Shown one piece after another: positions 7,292 to 16,410 of a stretch of 64,000 nucleotides of DNA. The position numbers and the translations under genes were made by a program. This DNA is from Palsa-295 sp963785585. Lineage in GTDB: Bacteria > Acidobacteriota > Terriglobia > Acidiferrales > UBA7541. Below the pieces are notes generated by a model, which was not told where the DNA came from, made no database searches, and was given only the letters and a program-made list of their open reading frames with translations. Location: the NCBI GenBank assembly GCA_963785585.1, contig CAWAVW010000003.1, positions 248,001 to 312,000 of the forward strand, given 5' to 3'. The first letter of the stretch is position 1. Each line of letters begins with the position of its first letter.

Positions 7292-8488
7292 TTGGCGTAC
7301 GAGTGGGAAAATCAAGCGAGCGAAGTGACGATAATGAAAATGAACCCGATGAATCAGACCACAGCCGCGTCCGCGAACGGTAACGAAGAATCACACGACG
7401 CCGCGCGTTTCTTGCCCGAAGGCCACTTCCGCCGGATGCTCAGCCGCGAACGCAAGCGCTCGGAGCGCTCGCGCAAGCATCTCGTGCTGATGCTCATCGA
7501 CGCCAAAGGCATTAAGACCAAGAAGACCGATGCTTTGCTCGGGCAGATTGCCGCCGTTCTTTCATCCACCGTGCGCGAGACCGATCTGGTCGGTTGGTTT
7601 GAGCAAAATACAGTTTGCGGCGTGATTTTCACCGAGTTCGGCGATTGCCAGATCGGCGAAGCCGTGAAAATTATCGAAGCGAAAGTGACCTCGGGCTTGC
7701 AGAAATCTTTCAAGGCCAGCCAACTGAGCAGTTTTCAGGTTTCCTTCTATGCCTTCCCCGATGGATGGGACGGCAACGGACATTCGCGTCCGGTGAACCC
7801 CGTGCTGTATCCCGATCTCTTCGATGTCGAGAAGAAGAAGAAACTTTCGCTGCTCGCCAAGCGCGTTATGGACGTCACCGGCGCATCGATTGCCCTTCTC
7901 CTTCTTTCGCCCGCGTTTCTGATCCTGGCCGCGCTGATTAAGGCGACCTCCAAGGGTCCGATATTTTTCCGGCAGGATCGCGTCGGCCGGTACGGCACCC
8001 ACTTTACGTTTTTGAAGTTCCGCTCGATGTTTGTTACCACCGACGCCGGCATTCACAAGGAATACATCAAGAATTTCATTGCCGGGAAGATCGCTGCCAA
8101 AACGGGCGAGGGCGAAAACGAAACGAAAACCGTGTACAAGATCACCAACGATCCGCGCGTCACCTGGATTGGCCGCTTTATGCGCCGCACCAGTCTGGAT
8201 GAAATCCCTCAATTCTGGAACGTGCTCTGCGGCGACATGTCCCTGGTCGGACCGCGCCCTCCGATCCCTTACGAAATTGAGGCATATGACATTTGGCACC
8301 GCCGCCGTCTGCTCGAATCGCGTCCGGGCATCACCGGACTCTGGCAAGTCCACGGACGCAGCAAGACGACCTTCGACGAGATGGTTCGGCTCGACTTGCA
8401 ATACTCTCGCACCTGGTCGCCCATGTTGGACGTGAAAATCCTGCTGCAGACGCCTCGCGCCGTCTTTTCGGGTGATGGCGCCTACTAA
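7292..8488 (+). CDS. Initiating sugar-1-phosphate transferase with N-terminal degenerate GGDEF-like domain
   Basis: A 398-aa protein. The C-terminal half (about residues 185-398) is a bacterial sugar transferase that moves a sugar phosphate from a nucleotide sugar to undecaprenyl phosphate, starting the repeat unit: KRVMDVTGASIALL with one membrane helix, RQDRVGRYGTHFTFLKFRSM, TSLDEIPQFWNVLCGDMSLV, GPRPP and RPGITGLWQVHGR. The N-terminal part (about 44-156) looks like a diguanylate-cyclase fold (FRRMLSRERKRSERS, LVLMLIDAKG, RETDLVGWFEQNTVCGVIF) but the GGDEF signature is not kept. It may be a nucleotide-sensing or structural domain. A start at 7334 or 7340 is also possible since the first 14 residues are not conserved-looking. 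Transferase call is certain; the fused domain is by eye. Confidence 0.9.
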   Translation: MAYEWENQASEVTIMKMNPMNQTTAASANGNEESHDAARFLPEGHFRRMLSRERKRSERSRKHLVLMLIDAKGIKTKKTDALLGQIAAVLSSTVRETDLVGWFEQNTVCGVIFTEFGDCQIGEAVKIIEAKVTSGLQKSFKASQLSSFQVSFYAFPDGWDGNGHSRPVNPVLYPDLFDVEKKKKLSLLAKRVMDVTGASIALLLLSPAFLILAALIKATSKGPIFFRQDRVGRYGTHFTFLKFRSMFVTTDAGIHKEYIKNFIAGKIAAKTGEGENETKTVYKITNDPRVTWIGRFMRRTSLDEIPQFWNVLCGDMSLVGPRPPIPYEIEAYDIWHRRRLLESRPGITGLWQVHGRSKTTFDEMVRLDLQYSRTWSPMLDVKILLQTPRAVFSGDGAY

Positions 8489-8647
8489 GGCGGCCATGCC
8501 GGCGGCTCGAAAAATTGCAGTCGCTTGAATTCCTGGCAACAAAACTGAAGTCCCTCTGTTCGTTCCACCGATGTCCTGGCTCCGTCGGCTCGTAGTGCGT
8601 TCGAATCGTTCCGCTGTTTCGTTCTGTAACTTCTAAGGTGGACAAAA

Positions 8648-9712
8648 ATGGCTATTAGTCTCGGCGAAAATCCAGCTTCGAAAAGTACCGCCAAGCAGTC
8701 ATCGGAGAAGAGTTTGCTGAAAATCGGCGTCATCGGTTACGGGTATTGGGGGCCGAACATTGTCCGCAATTTTCACGGACAGGATCGCTCGCGGGTCGTC
8801 GCTGTATGCGACAAGAACCCGAAATCGCTCGATCGCGTGCGGAACTCCTTCCCGGACATTCGCACCACCGGCGATTGCAACGACGTACTGACCGCGCCCG
8901 ATATCGACGTTGTCGCCGTGGTCACGCCGGTATGGACTCACTACCAGCTCGCCAAGACGGCTCTTGAGAATGGCAAACATGTGTTCGTCGAGAAGCCGTT
9001 CACTTACACCGCGGCACAAGCCGAAGAGCTCATCAACCTGGCCGAGCGCAAAAACCTGAAGATCATGGTCGATCACACCTTCTTGTTCACCGGCGCGGTG
9101 AAACGGATGAAAGAACTGATCGACGACGGCACTCTGGGAACTCTGTATTACTACGATTCGACGCGCGTCAATCTCGGGCTGTTCCAACACGACGTCAACG
9201 TGCTCTGGGATCTCGCGCCTCACGATCTTTCGATCATGGACTATCTGATCAAAGCGCAACCGGAAGCGGTGGTCGCGACCGGCGAAAAGCATCTGAATGA
9301 CGTCGCGGACATCGCCTTCATGACTCTGTATTACCCGAACAATATGATCGGCCACATCAACGTGAATTGGCTGTCTCCGGTGAAAGTGCGCACCACGCTG
9401 ATTGGCGGCGAAAAGAAAATGCTGGTTTGGAACGATTTGGAAGTGGACGAAAAGCTCAAGATTTACGACAAGGGCGTGCAGATGAGCGGCGTCGGCGTTT
9501 ACGATCTGCTCGTCAGCTACCGTTCCGGAGATATGTGGGCTCCCCGCGTTGAGCAAGTGGAAGCCTTGAAAGTGGAAGCCGCTTATTTCGTCGATTGCAT
9601 CCTGAACGACAAGAAACCGTTCAACGACGGAATTGCGGGACTGCATGTGGTTCGCATGTTGGAAGCAGCCGACGAATCGCTCAAGCAGAAAGGCAAAATC
9701 ATCCGCATATGA
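8648..9712 (+). CDS. Gfo/Idh/MocA-family sugar oxidoreductase (WlbA/WbpB-like)
   Basis: NAD-dependent oxidoreductase of 354 aa. N-terminal Rossmann motif KIGVIGYGYWGPNIVRNF (about residues 21-38), then the family EKP signature (HVFVEKPFTYTAAQAEELI) and the C-terminal alpha/beta domain. Close resemblance is to enzymes that oxidise C3 of UDP-GlcNAc uronic acid (WlbA/WbpB). The next genes encode a hexapeptide acetyltransferase and a DegT aminotransferase, the two following steps of that pathway, which supports this role. ATG has AAGGTGG upstream; stop overlaps the next start (ATGA). Confidence 0.88.
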   Translation: MAISLGENPASKSTAKQSSEKSLLKIGVIGYGYWGPNIVRNFHGQDRSRVVAVCDKNPKSLDRVRNSFPDIRTTGDCNDVLTAPDIDVVAVVTPVWTHYQLAKTALENGKHVFVEKPFTYTAAQAEELINLAERKNLKIMVDHTFLFTGAVKRMKELIDDGTLGTLYYYDSTRVNLGLFQHDVNVLWDLAPHDLSIMDYLIKAQPEAVVATGEKHLNDVADIAFMTLYYPNNMIGHINVNWLSPVKVRTTLIGGEKKMLVWNDLEVDEKLKIYDKGVQMSGVGVYDLLVSYRSGDMWAPRVEQVEALKVEAAYFVDCILNDKKPFNDGIAGLHVVRMLEAADESLKQKGKIIRI

Positions 9713-10203
9713 GCGAATTTGTTTGCATCGGTTCCAACGTTACGCTGGGCAAAAACGTAAAGTTTTCGCGGTTCATCAACATCTACGGATGCAGCATCGG
9801 CGACGAAACGAAAATCGGCGCCTTCGTGGAGATTCAGAAGAACTCGAGCGTGGGGAAGAACTGCAAGGTCTCCAGCCACACGTTCATTTGCGAGGGCGTC
9901 ACGATTGAGGACGATGTCTTCCTCGGCCATAGCGTCACCTTCATCAACGACAGCTACCCGCGCGCGACCGTCGAAGGCGGCGGCTTGCAGACCGAAGCGG
10001 ACTGGAGCGTCGAAAAGACCGTGGTCAAAAAGGGTGCCTCGATCGGCTCCGGCTCAACGATCCTCGCGAATTTGACGATTGGGGAACGAGCCATCGTGGG
10101 AGCAGGAAGCGTTGTGACCAAAGATGTGCCGGCGGATTCCATCGTCGCCGGAAATCCGGCCAGGATCTTGCGCCGTACGACCGACAAAAAAAGGAAATCA
10201 TAA
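9709..10203 (+). CDS. Hexapeptide-repeat sugar N-acetyltransferase (WlbB/WbpD-like)
   Basis: A 164-aa left-handed beta-helix protein. Repeats of the type (I/V)-G-x-x-x-x run from residue 5 to about 150, for example VTLGKNVKFSRFINIYGCSIG and GASIGSGSTILANLTIG, ending with the family GAGSVVTKDVPADSIVAGNPARIL. It would transfer acetyl from acetyl-CoA to the 3-amino group of the UDP-sugar made by its neighbours. I chose ATG 9709, which overlaps the upstream stop by 4 bases and begins the first repeat; an earlier in-frame ATG lies inside the oxidoreductase gene. Overlaps the aminotransferase start by one base. Confidence 0.92.
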   Translation: MSEFVCIGSNVTLGKNVKFSRFINIYGCSIGDETKIGAFVEIQKNSSVGKNCKVSSHTFICEGVTIEDDVFLGHSVTFINDSYPRATVEGGGLQTEADWSVEKTVVKKGASIGSGSTILANLTIGERAIVGAGSVVTKDVPADSIVAGNPARILRRTTDKKRKS

Positions 10204-11405
10204 TGTCCAACTCCGAAAAAATTCCGTTTCTCGATTTGGTTACCCCGCATCGCGAGCTGGAAGCTGAGCTTCTCGCCGTCGTGCAAAAAGTATTGCAGAC
10301 CGCCGGGTTTGTGGGCGGGCCGATGGTCGAGGGCTTCGAACGGGAATTCGCCGAGTTCTGCGACGCGAAGTACTGCGTCGGCGTGGCCAGCGGCACAGAC
10401 GCGGTTCGCTTTGCGTTGACGGCGGCCGGAGTGAAGGCTGGCGACATCGTTGTAACCGTTCCGCACACATTTATCGCCACCACCGAAGCCATCACCCAGG
10501 CCGGCGCCCGCCTGGACTTCGTGGACATTGAAGAGAAGACCTACTCCATGGATCCTGCGAAGCTGCGCAAATATCTCGAACAGGAATGCTACGTCGATCG
10601 CGCCACGGGCAAGACGATTCATCGCAAGTTCCGCGCGCCCGTCACCGCCGTTGTGCCCGTGCACATTTACGGGCAGTGCGCCGACATGGACCCGATCCTC
10701 GAATTGGCTGCCCAATACAATCTCGCCGTTGTGGAAGACGCCTGCCAGGCTCACGGTGCCGAGTATTTTTCAAAGAAGCAGAACCGTTGGTTCAAGGCCG
10801 GGTCAATGGGGCAGGCAGGAGCCTTCAGCTTTTATCCCGGCAAGAATCTGGGCGCTTGCGGAGAAGCCGGCGCTATCACCACGAACAGCGAAGAAATGGC
10901 GCGCAAGATGAAAATGCTGCGCGATCATGGCCAGGCCAAAAAGTACTACCACGATATCGAGGGATACAACGGCCGTCTCGATTCGCTGCAAGCCGGAATG
11001 CTGAGCGTGAAGTTGCGTCACCTCGCTGACTGGAATAAGAAGCGGCTCGCCGCCGCGTCGGAGTACAACAAGCTCCTCGATGGTGCCGACGGCGTCGTTG
11101 TGCCGCATCAGCCCGACTGGTCGCGTCCGGTGTACCACCTCTACGTGATTCGCGTCGCCGATCGCGAGGGACTGCAAAAGCATCTCGCTGAGTCCAAAGT
11201 GGACACCGGCATTCACTATCCGATTCCGCTGCATTTACAAAAGGCCTACGAAGGTTTCGGCTACAAAAAGGGCGATTTCCCGGTCACCGAAAAAATTGCC
11301 GTCGAAATCGTCTCCTTGCCCATGTATCCCGGCCTCACGCCCGATCAGCAGCGCCGCGTGACGGAACTGGTCGCCGAATATGCTTCGGATCGCGTGGCGA
11401 ACTAG
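10203..11405 (+). CDS. DegT/DnrJ/EryC1-family sugar aminotransferase (WlbC/WbpE-like)
   Basis: PLP-dependent aminotransferase of 400 aa for a keto nucleotide sugar. Seen are IPFLDLVTPHRELEAEL at the N-terminus, VGVASGTDAVRFAL, the VVPVHIYGQCADMDPI loop, VVEDACQAHGAEY with the conserved Asp, and AGAFSFYPGKNLGACGEAG with the PLP-binding Lys in YPGKNLG. Start TAATG overlaps the acetyltransferase stop; AGGAAATC precedes it. In the WlbA-B-C pathway it aminates C3 before acetylation. A possible nearby fourth step is the epimerase at 12807. Confidence 0.93.
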   Translation: MSNSEKIPFLDLVTPHRELEAELLAVVQKVLQTAGFVGGPMVEGFEREFAEFCDAKYCVGVASGTDAVRFALTAAGVKAGDIVVTVPHTFIATTEAITQAGARLDFVDIEEKTYSMDPAKLRKYLEQECYVDRATGKTIHRKFRAPVTAVVPVHIYGQCADMDPILELAAQYNLAVVEDACQAHGAEYFSKKQNRWFKAGSMGQAGAFSFYPGKNLGACGEAGAITTNSEEMARKMKMLRDHGQAKKYYHDIEGYNGRLDSLQAGMLSVKLRHLADWNKKRLAAASEYNKLLDGADGVVVPHQPDWSRPVYHLYVIRVADREGLQKHLAESKVDTGIHYPIPLHLQKAYEGFGYKKGDFPVTEKIAVEIVSLPMYPGLTPDQQRRVTELVAEYASDRVAN

Positions 11406-11452
11406 CCCGCGATTCGGGGCCGCAAGAAAAGTTCCATCCCGAATTCCACCCT

Positions 11453-12613
11453 ATGACTGATTCCGTTCAAACGATCGATGCGCCCCCAGCCGACGCAAAA
11501 AGGAATGCTTCGGTGAATCCTCCGCTGCACGTCAACTCGAAGAAGATCTGGATCGATCTGGATAACTCTCCGCATGTCCCTTTCTTCTTGCCAATCATCG
11601 ATGAACTGCAGAAGAAAGGACACCGCATCGTCCTCACCGCGCGCGATTCCTATCAGGTGTGTGAGCTGCTGAAGTTGCATCACATCACCTGCCGCGTCGT
11701 GGGAAAGCACTGGGGAAAGAATCGGGCGGCGAAAATCGTTGGAACGTTTTTGCGGGCGCTGCAGCTTTCGCGATTCATGAGGAAAGAGAAAGTCGATCTC
11801 GCCATTTCTCACGTTTCGCGGTCCCAGTTTCTGAGCAGCGTGTTCCTGGGAATTCCGACGCTCACGATCTCGGACTACGAATTTATCGCCAAGGTCGGCT
11901 CCCTCAAATCCGATTGGGTCTTTGTGCCGGAGTTTATTCCGCCCGCTGCTGCGCTGCAGCCCAGCCGCGGTTTGATGCAGTATCCCGGCCTGAAAGAAGA
12001 CGTGTACGTCCCCCGATTCCGCCCGGGCGCGTCGCTGCGAACCGAGCTCGGCCTCAACCCCACCGAGCTGGTCGTCACGGTTCGTCCTCCGGCCACCGAA
12101 GCCCACTATCACAATCACGAAGGCGAAATCCTGCTGGACGGCACATTGAAAATGCTGACCGAGCGGCCTGCAACGCGCGTGATTCTTTTGCCGCGCAACG
12201 AACGCCAGGAGGCGATCCTTCGCAAGCAGTGGGCATCCGCGATTGAAAGCCGCAAAATTATCATTCCCGCGCACGTCGTGGATGGACTGAACCTGATCTG
12301 GTCTTCCGATTTAGTGATCAGCGGCGGCGGGACGATGAACCGCGAAGCCGCCGCACTTGGTGTCCCGGTGTACAGTATTTTCCGCGGACGCATCGGTGGA
12401 GTCGATCGCTACCTCGCTGCAACCGGTCGCCTGGTGATGATCGAAAAGCCGGAAGACCTTCGGACCAAAATTAAGCTCGAGCGTAGAACGCCGGAAGCGT
12501 TAGGTTCATCCGAGAACTCACCTGCGCTCGACGCGATCATTGAAGGCATTTCATCGATTGTGGAACGCCAGCGCCTCCCTGAATCGCGACCGGACGCTCG
12601 CGTTAGCGCTTAG
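11453..12613 (+). CDS. DUF354-family GT-B-like protein
   Basis: A 386-aa protein of the DUF354 family. The core begins with KKIWIDLDNSPHVPFFLPII (about residues 25-44), the family signature, followed by a GT-B/UDP-GlcNAc epimerase-like double Rossmann layout with a C-terminal glycine-rich ISGGGTMNREAAALGVPVYS that looks like a nucleotide-binding turn. The first 24 residues are poorly ordered-looking. Members occur in polysaccharide loci and may be glycosyltransferases or epimerase-like enzymes; no activity is established that I can cite. It lies between the aminotransferase and the epimerase gene, so it may act on the same sugar. Confidence 0.75.
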   Translation: MTDSVQTIDAPPADAKRNASVNPPLHVNSKKIWIDLDNSPHVPFFLPIIDELQKKGHRIVLTARDSYQVCELLKLHHITCRVVGKHWGKNRAAKIVGTFLRALQLSRFMRKEKVDLAISHVSRSQFLSSVFLGIPTLTISDYEFIAKVGSLKSDWVFVPEFIPPAAALQPSRGLMQYPGLKEDVYVPRFRPGASLRTELGLNPTELVVTVRPPATEAHYHNHEGEILLDGTLKMLTERPATRVILLPRNERQEAILRKQWASAIESRKIIIPAHVVDGLNLIWSSDLVISGGGTMNREAAALGVPVYSIFRGRIGGVDRYLAATGRLVMIEKPEDLRTKIKLERRTPEALGSSENSPALDAIIEGISSIVERQRLPESRPDARVSA

Positions 12614-12806
12614 GCATTCCGTGATCCCCAATCGCCGGATGAAATCGAGCAGAAAGTAGATCGCACTCGGCGTTTCGTTTCTTGTTTTTGACCTCCCGCT
12701 GTACGGCTGATTGTGAAAGTGTCGGGAGTCGCCTCAAAAAGTCGCATCCCATTTCGCTGAGTTGCTCCAGAAATCCTCGCGAAAACTTCCGGCCAAAAGC
12801 GAAGAA

Positions 12807-14087
12807 ATGACCTCCCATAGCAAACCCAGCGAGATCAAAATCTTAACCGTCGTGGGCGCGCGCCCGAATTTCATGAAGGTCGCGCCGATCATTCGTGCGA
12901 TTTCCGAATCGAACCAAAAAGCGGACGGGCCGCGCATCCAGCACGTCCTGGTTCACACCGGGCAGCATTATGACGCAATCATGTCCGACCGTTTTTTCGT
13001 CGATCTGGGGTTGCCCAAGCCGGAGGTCCATCTCGGCGTTGGTTCCGGTTCGCACGCGCACCTCACCGCCGATGTAATGCAGAAATTCGAGCCTGTGCTT
13101 CTGGCGGAACGGCCCGATTTCGTATTGGTCGTTGGCGACGTGAATTCCACCGTGGCTTGCGCGCTGGTTACCGCCAAAATTGCGTTTGATGCCGCAGGCA
13201 CGCGTCCGTTGATTTGCCACGTCGAGTCGGGATTGCGGTCCTTTGACCGGCTGATGCCCGAAGAGGTCAATCGAGTTGTCACCGATCACGTGTCCGATCT
13301 TCTGTTCGTCACCGAAGAAAGCGGCCTTCAGAATCTCCGCCGTGAGGGAATTCCCGCCGAAAAGATCCACTTTGTCGGCAATACGATGATCGATTCCTTG
13401 CTCGAGTTCAGCGAAAAGGCCGAAGAATCAAAAGTTCTGGAGGAACTCGGCTTTCGCGTCGCTGCGAAAAACGGCGCCGCGCCGCCGGTCTCCAAATATG
13501 CTTTGCTGACCTTGCACCGGCCGTCGAACGTCGATACCCGCGAGGCATTTCTGAAGATTCTCGCGGGACTGGACGAGTTGGCATCCGATCGCCCGATCGT
13601 ATTTCCGGTTCATCCACGCACCCAGCAGCGAATTAAGGAATTGGGTTCGGCGCTGCCGCTTCCGATGAGTTCGCGCGGCTTTGCAAAAGAGGAAGTCAGG
13701 GCCGGCGATTCCAAGGCCGGACTGTTATTGATTGATCCTCTCGGTTACCTCGATTTTCTGTGCTTGATGAAACACGCTTCGATTGTCGTCACGGACTCGG
13801 GCGGTATTCAGGAAGAAACCACATGCCTGGGAATTCCATGCGTAACCGTTCGGGAAAATACCGAACGTCCCGTCACCGTTGATAAGGGCACAAACATTAT
13901 CGCCGGCACCACCACGGAGGGTATCCGGCAGGCAATTCGCCGGCAGGCCGGAGTACGAGGAACCGGAGCGCCAAAAAATTGGGATGGTCGCGCCGCCAAG
14001 CGCATCGTCGAGACGCTGGTACAAGTAAGTTCCCCCAGGGACTCCTCCGAAGCCCATCGAGCGCTTCAGCCGCACTCCTCGAAGTGA
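12807..14087 (+). CDS. UDP-N-acetylglucosamine 2-epimerase family (WecB/WlbD/WbpI-like)
   Basis: Non-hydrolysing UDP-GlcNAc 2-epimerase of about 426 aa. Motifs: LTVVGARPNFMKVAPI, VHTGQHYDAIMSDRFF, VLVVGDVNSTVACALVTAK, HVESGLRSFDRLMPEEVNR (active-site region), HRPSNVD, PVHPRTQQRI and VTDSGGIQEETTCLGIPCVTVR (UDP-binding). I prefer ATG 12807 over a TTG 45 bases upstream. Following WlbA/B/C-like genes, it may invert C2 of UDP-GlcNAc(3NAc)A, or may make UDP-ManNAc; the sequence alone does not separate these. No UDP-GlcNAc 6-dehydrogenase is in the window. Confidence 0.9.
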   Translation: MTSHSKPSEIKILTVVGARPNFMKVAPIIRAISESNQKADGPRIQHVLVHTGQHYDAIMSDRFFVDLGLPKPEVHLGVGSGSHAHLTADVMQKFEPVLLAERPDFVLVVGDVNSTVACALVTAKIAFDAAGTRPLICHVESGLRSFDRLMPEEVNRVVTDHVSDLLFVTEESGLQNLRREGIPAEKIHFVGNTMIDSLLEFSEKAEESKVLEELGFRVAAKNGAAPPVSKYALLTLHRPSNVDTREAFLKILAGLDELASDRPIVFPVHPRTQQRIKELGSALPLPMSSRGFAKEEVRAGDSKAGLLLIDPLGYLDFLCLMKHASIVVTDSGGIQEETTCLGIPCVTVRENTERPVTVDKGTNIIAGTTTEGIRQAIRRQAGVRGTGAPKNWDGRAAKRIVETLVQVSSPRDSSEAHRALQPHSSK

Positions 14088-14219
14088 ATCTGAAAATCCA
14101 GGACGAACCTGTGCATGCTCGGGTGTGCGCGTTCCCGTTTTCGGGCCCGCTGGGGCTCGCCGGGCGCCTCGGTTCGTCCGCGTCCTTCGCAATTGTCACG
14201 TTAATGGGCCTGGCTTGAG

Positions 14220-14996
14220 ATGAGAATCGTCCTGCTCGCGGTGGATGACGAATTCGCCGGAGAGATTCAAAAACCCCTGTACGACGCTCATCCGGACTGG
14301 GTGGTTGGTTCGGTGATTTCCTCGTGCATGATTTACAAGCGCTCGAAAATCGGCGGAGCGCTGTTTACGCTGCGCAAATCGGGCCTGCGATTCCTGATCG
14401 AAATGGTCCACATGAAGATCGTGCGTTTGTTTGTGGACAAAAAGAAAAAATACCGTCCCACGCAGCTTGCCAGGCAGCACGGCGTCGAACAATTCCTCAG
14501 CGCCGACATTAACGATCAAGCGAGCATTGCGAAGCTGAAATCCTGGAATCCAGACATCCTTATCTCGACGAATTTCAGCCACTACGTTGGCAAAACCGTT
14601 CGCGAATCGATCGCCCGCCACGGCTGCTGGAATCTGCACAAATCGCTTCTGCCGCAATATCGGGGAATGGCCCCCAGTTTTCACGCGCTTCTCGAGGGCG
14701 CGCCGGTCGTCGGCGCCACATTGCACGTGCTGGCCAAGGGCTTCGACACCGGAGATCTGCTGGCCCAGGTGACCGTTCCCGTCACGGCATCGGACACCGT
14801 CTATAGCCTGAATCGCCGCACCTCGGTCGCGGGCGGAAAGCTGATGGCGGAATTCCTCGAACACTTCGATCCGCAAACCACGAAAGCCGTCGCTCAGCCG
14901 GCGGGCGATTGGAAGAATTACACCTACCCAACCCGAAGCGAAGTGAAAGCGTTTCTGAAAAAGGGGTTGCGATTCTACCGGCCGGAAAATGATTGA
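14220..14996 (+). CDS. Formyltransferase-family protein (possible sugar N-formyltransferase)
   Basis: A 258-aa protein with the formyltransferase fold. The signature region has NLHKSLLPQYRGMAPSFHALL with the catalytic Asn and His, followed by GATLHVLAKGFDTGDLLAQ with the catalytic Asp. The N-terminus MRIVLLAVDDEFAGEI is the first Rossmann strand. It lacks the C-terminal tRNA-binding domain of methionyl-tRNA formyltransferase, so a role in N-formylation of an amino sugar using N10-formyl-THF is likely, as for related enzymes in O-antigen loci. The stop overlaps the next gene by 8 bases. Confidence 0.8.
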   Translation: MRIVLLAVDDEFAGEIQKPLYDAHPDWVVGSVISSCMIYKRSKIGGALFTLRKSGLRFLIEMVHMKIVRLFVDKKKKYRPTQLARQHGVEQFLSADINDQASIAKLKSWNPDILISTNFSHYVGKTVRESIARHGCWNLHKSLLPQYRGMAPSFHALLEGAPVVGATLHVLAKGFDTGDLLAQVTVPVTASDTVYSLNRRTSVAGGKLMAEFLEHFDPQTTKAVAQPAGDWKNYTYPTRSEVKAFLKKGLRFYRPEND

Positions 14997-16410
14997 GTCG
15001 CGCGCAAAAGGCGTGGTTGCGGACGTTTCCGCCGACGAACGTTACCGGGCGTTCCTCGATCACACAAAGTGTCCGTTTGCCAGCCTCGAACGCCTGGCCA
15101 TCGCGCCGCCCGTGGGTGACGAAGGATTTTTCAAGATCGGAGGTTTGCGGCTGTACGGCAAAAATAGCGGCGGCACAACGGTGCCCGGTCCCGACGGTGA
15201 TCTTCCCTCGATTGACGCTTTGATTTCCCGTACCGGCGAGACCACCACTCTGCCGTTTAATCCCAGCGAGGTGATCGACAACCTTCGTTTCGAGAAATAC
15301 GTCAGCGCTGCAAACGCGCAAATCTCTTACATTGCCGATAGCCAATCGCTGTCTCGCCGCATCTACTACGCGCTTCGGCCGTTGTTTCCCGTCTATGTGC
15401 GCCGCATTTTGCAGCGGATTGCCCTGCAGGATTGGTCGAAAATTTCCTTCCCGGCATGGCCGATCGATACCACGGTCGAAGATTTGGTGAACTGGCTCTG
15501 GACGATTGCTCTCGAAACCACGGGCGCAAGCGAGCTGCCGTTCATCTGGTATTGGCCGCACGGTGCCCGCGCCGCCGCGATCATGACGCACGACGTCGAG
15601 ACCGGCGCGGGGCAGGACTTTTGCTACCGAATGCTCGAGCTGGAAAAAGAATACAACATTAAATCGGCGTTCGAGCTGGTTCCCGAGGTTCGATATGAAG
15701 TTTCCGATACCGTGCTGGACGCGATTCGCAAAGCAGGCAGCGAAGTCTGCGTTCACGGGCTCAATCACGACGGGCGGCTTTTCAGCACCAGGGAAATTTT
15801 TGATAGCCGCGTCGGGCCCATTAATTCGTACGCGAAAAAGTGGGGTGCGAAAGGCTTCCGCTCTCCGGTGATGTACCGCAATTTAAATTGGTACGCGGCG
15901 TGGGAGTTCTCCTACGACATGTCCGTGCCCAACGTCGCGCATCTGGATCCGCAGCGCGGCGGATGCTGCACGATCTTTCCTTATTTTGTCGGCGACGTCC
16001 TCGAACTGCCGCTGACCACCATCCAGGACTATCCGCTCTTCAACGTAATTCGCAGCGACGCCATGGAAATGTGGACGAAACAGACGCAAGCCATTGTGGC
16101 GCGCCACGGCCTCGCCAGCTTCATCATTCATCCGGACTACATCGTCGAACCGCACCGGCAAGCTCTTTACAGTGAGCTCCTGAAAATGCTCCGCAGTTAC
16201 GGAGACTCGAAAGACGTCTGGCTCGCGTTGCCGGGCGAGGTGGATACGTGGTGGCGCGAGCGCCACCAGATGCGTTTGACGCAAACAAGCGGAGGCTGGT
16301 CCGTCGAAGGGCCCGGTTCGGATCGAGCGTCCGTCGCCTACGTAAAGCGGGTGAACGGTAAACTCAACTACGTGCTTCCTGACGGAACCGTCGAGGCAGT
16401 CGAGAATTGA
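14989..16410 (+). CDS. Polysaccharide deacetylase-like (NodB-fold) protein
   Basis: A 473-aa protein with a long N-terminal region of unknown role (residues 1-190) and a NodB-like domain (about 195-400). Deacetylase landmarks are AAIMTHDVETG (replacing TFDD with THDVE), EVCVHGLNHDG (metal His pair), GFRSPVMYRN and ASFIIHPDYIV. The metal Asp and His residues seem kept, though the first motif differs from classical CE4 enzymes. It overlaps the formyltransferase gene by 8 bases and the next gene by 4. It may remove acetyl groups from the glycan or be a fold relative with another substrate. Confidence 0.75.
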   Translation: MIESRAKGVVADVSADERYRAFLDHTKCPFASLERLAIAPPVGDEGFFKIGGLRLYGKNSGGTTVPGPDGDLPSIDALISRTGETTTLPFNPSEVIDNLRFEKYVSAANAQISYIADSQSLSRRIYYALRPLFPVYVRRILQRIALQDWSKISFPAWPIDTTVEDLVNWLWTIALETTGASELPFIWYWPHGARAAAIMTHDVETGAGQDFCYRMLELEKEYNIKSAFELVPEVRYEVSDTVLDAIRKAGSEVCVHGLNHDGRLFSTREIFDSRVGPINSYAKKWGAKGFRSPVMYRNLNWYAAWEFSYDMSVPNVAHLDPQRGGCCTIFPYFVGDVLELPLTTIQDYPLFNVIRSDAMEMWTKQTQAIVARHGLASFIIHPDYIVEPHRQALYSELLKMLRSYGDSKDVWLALPGEVDTWWRERHQMRLTQTSGGWSVEGPGSDRASVAYVKRVNGKLNYVLPDGTVEAVEN

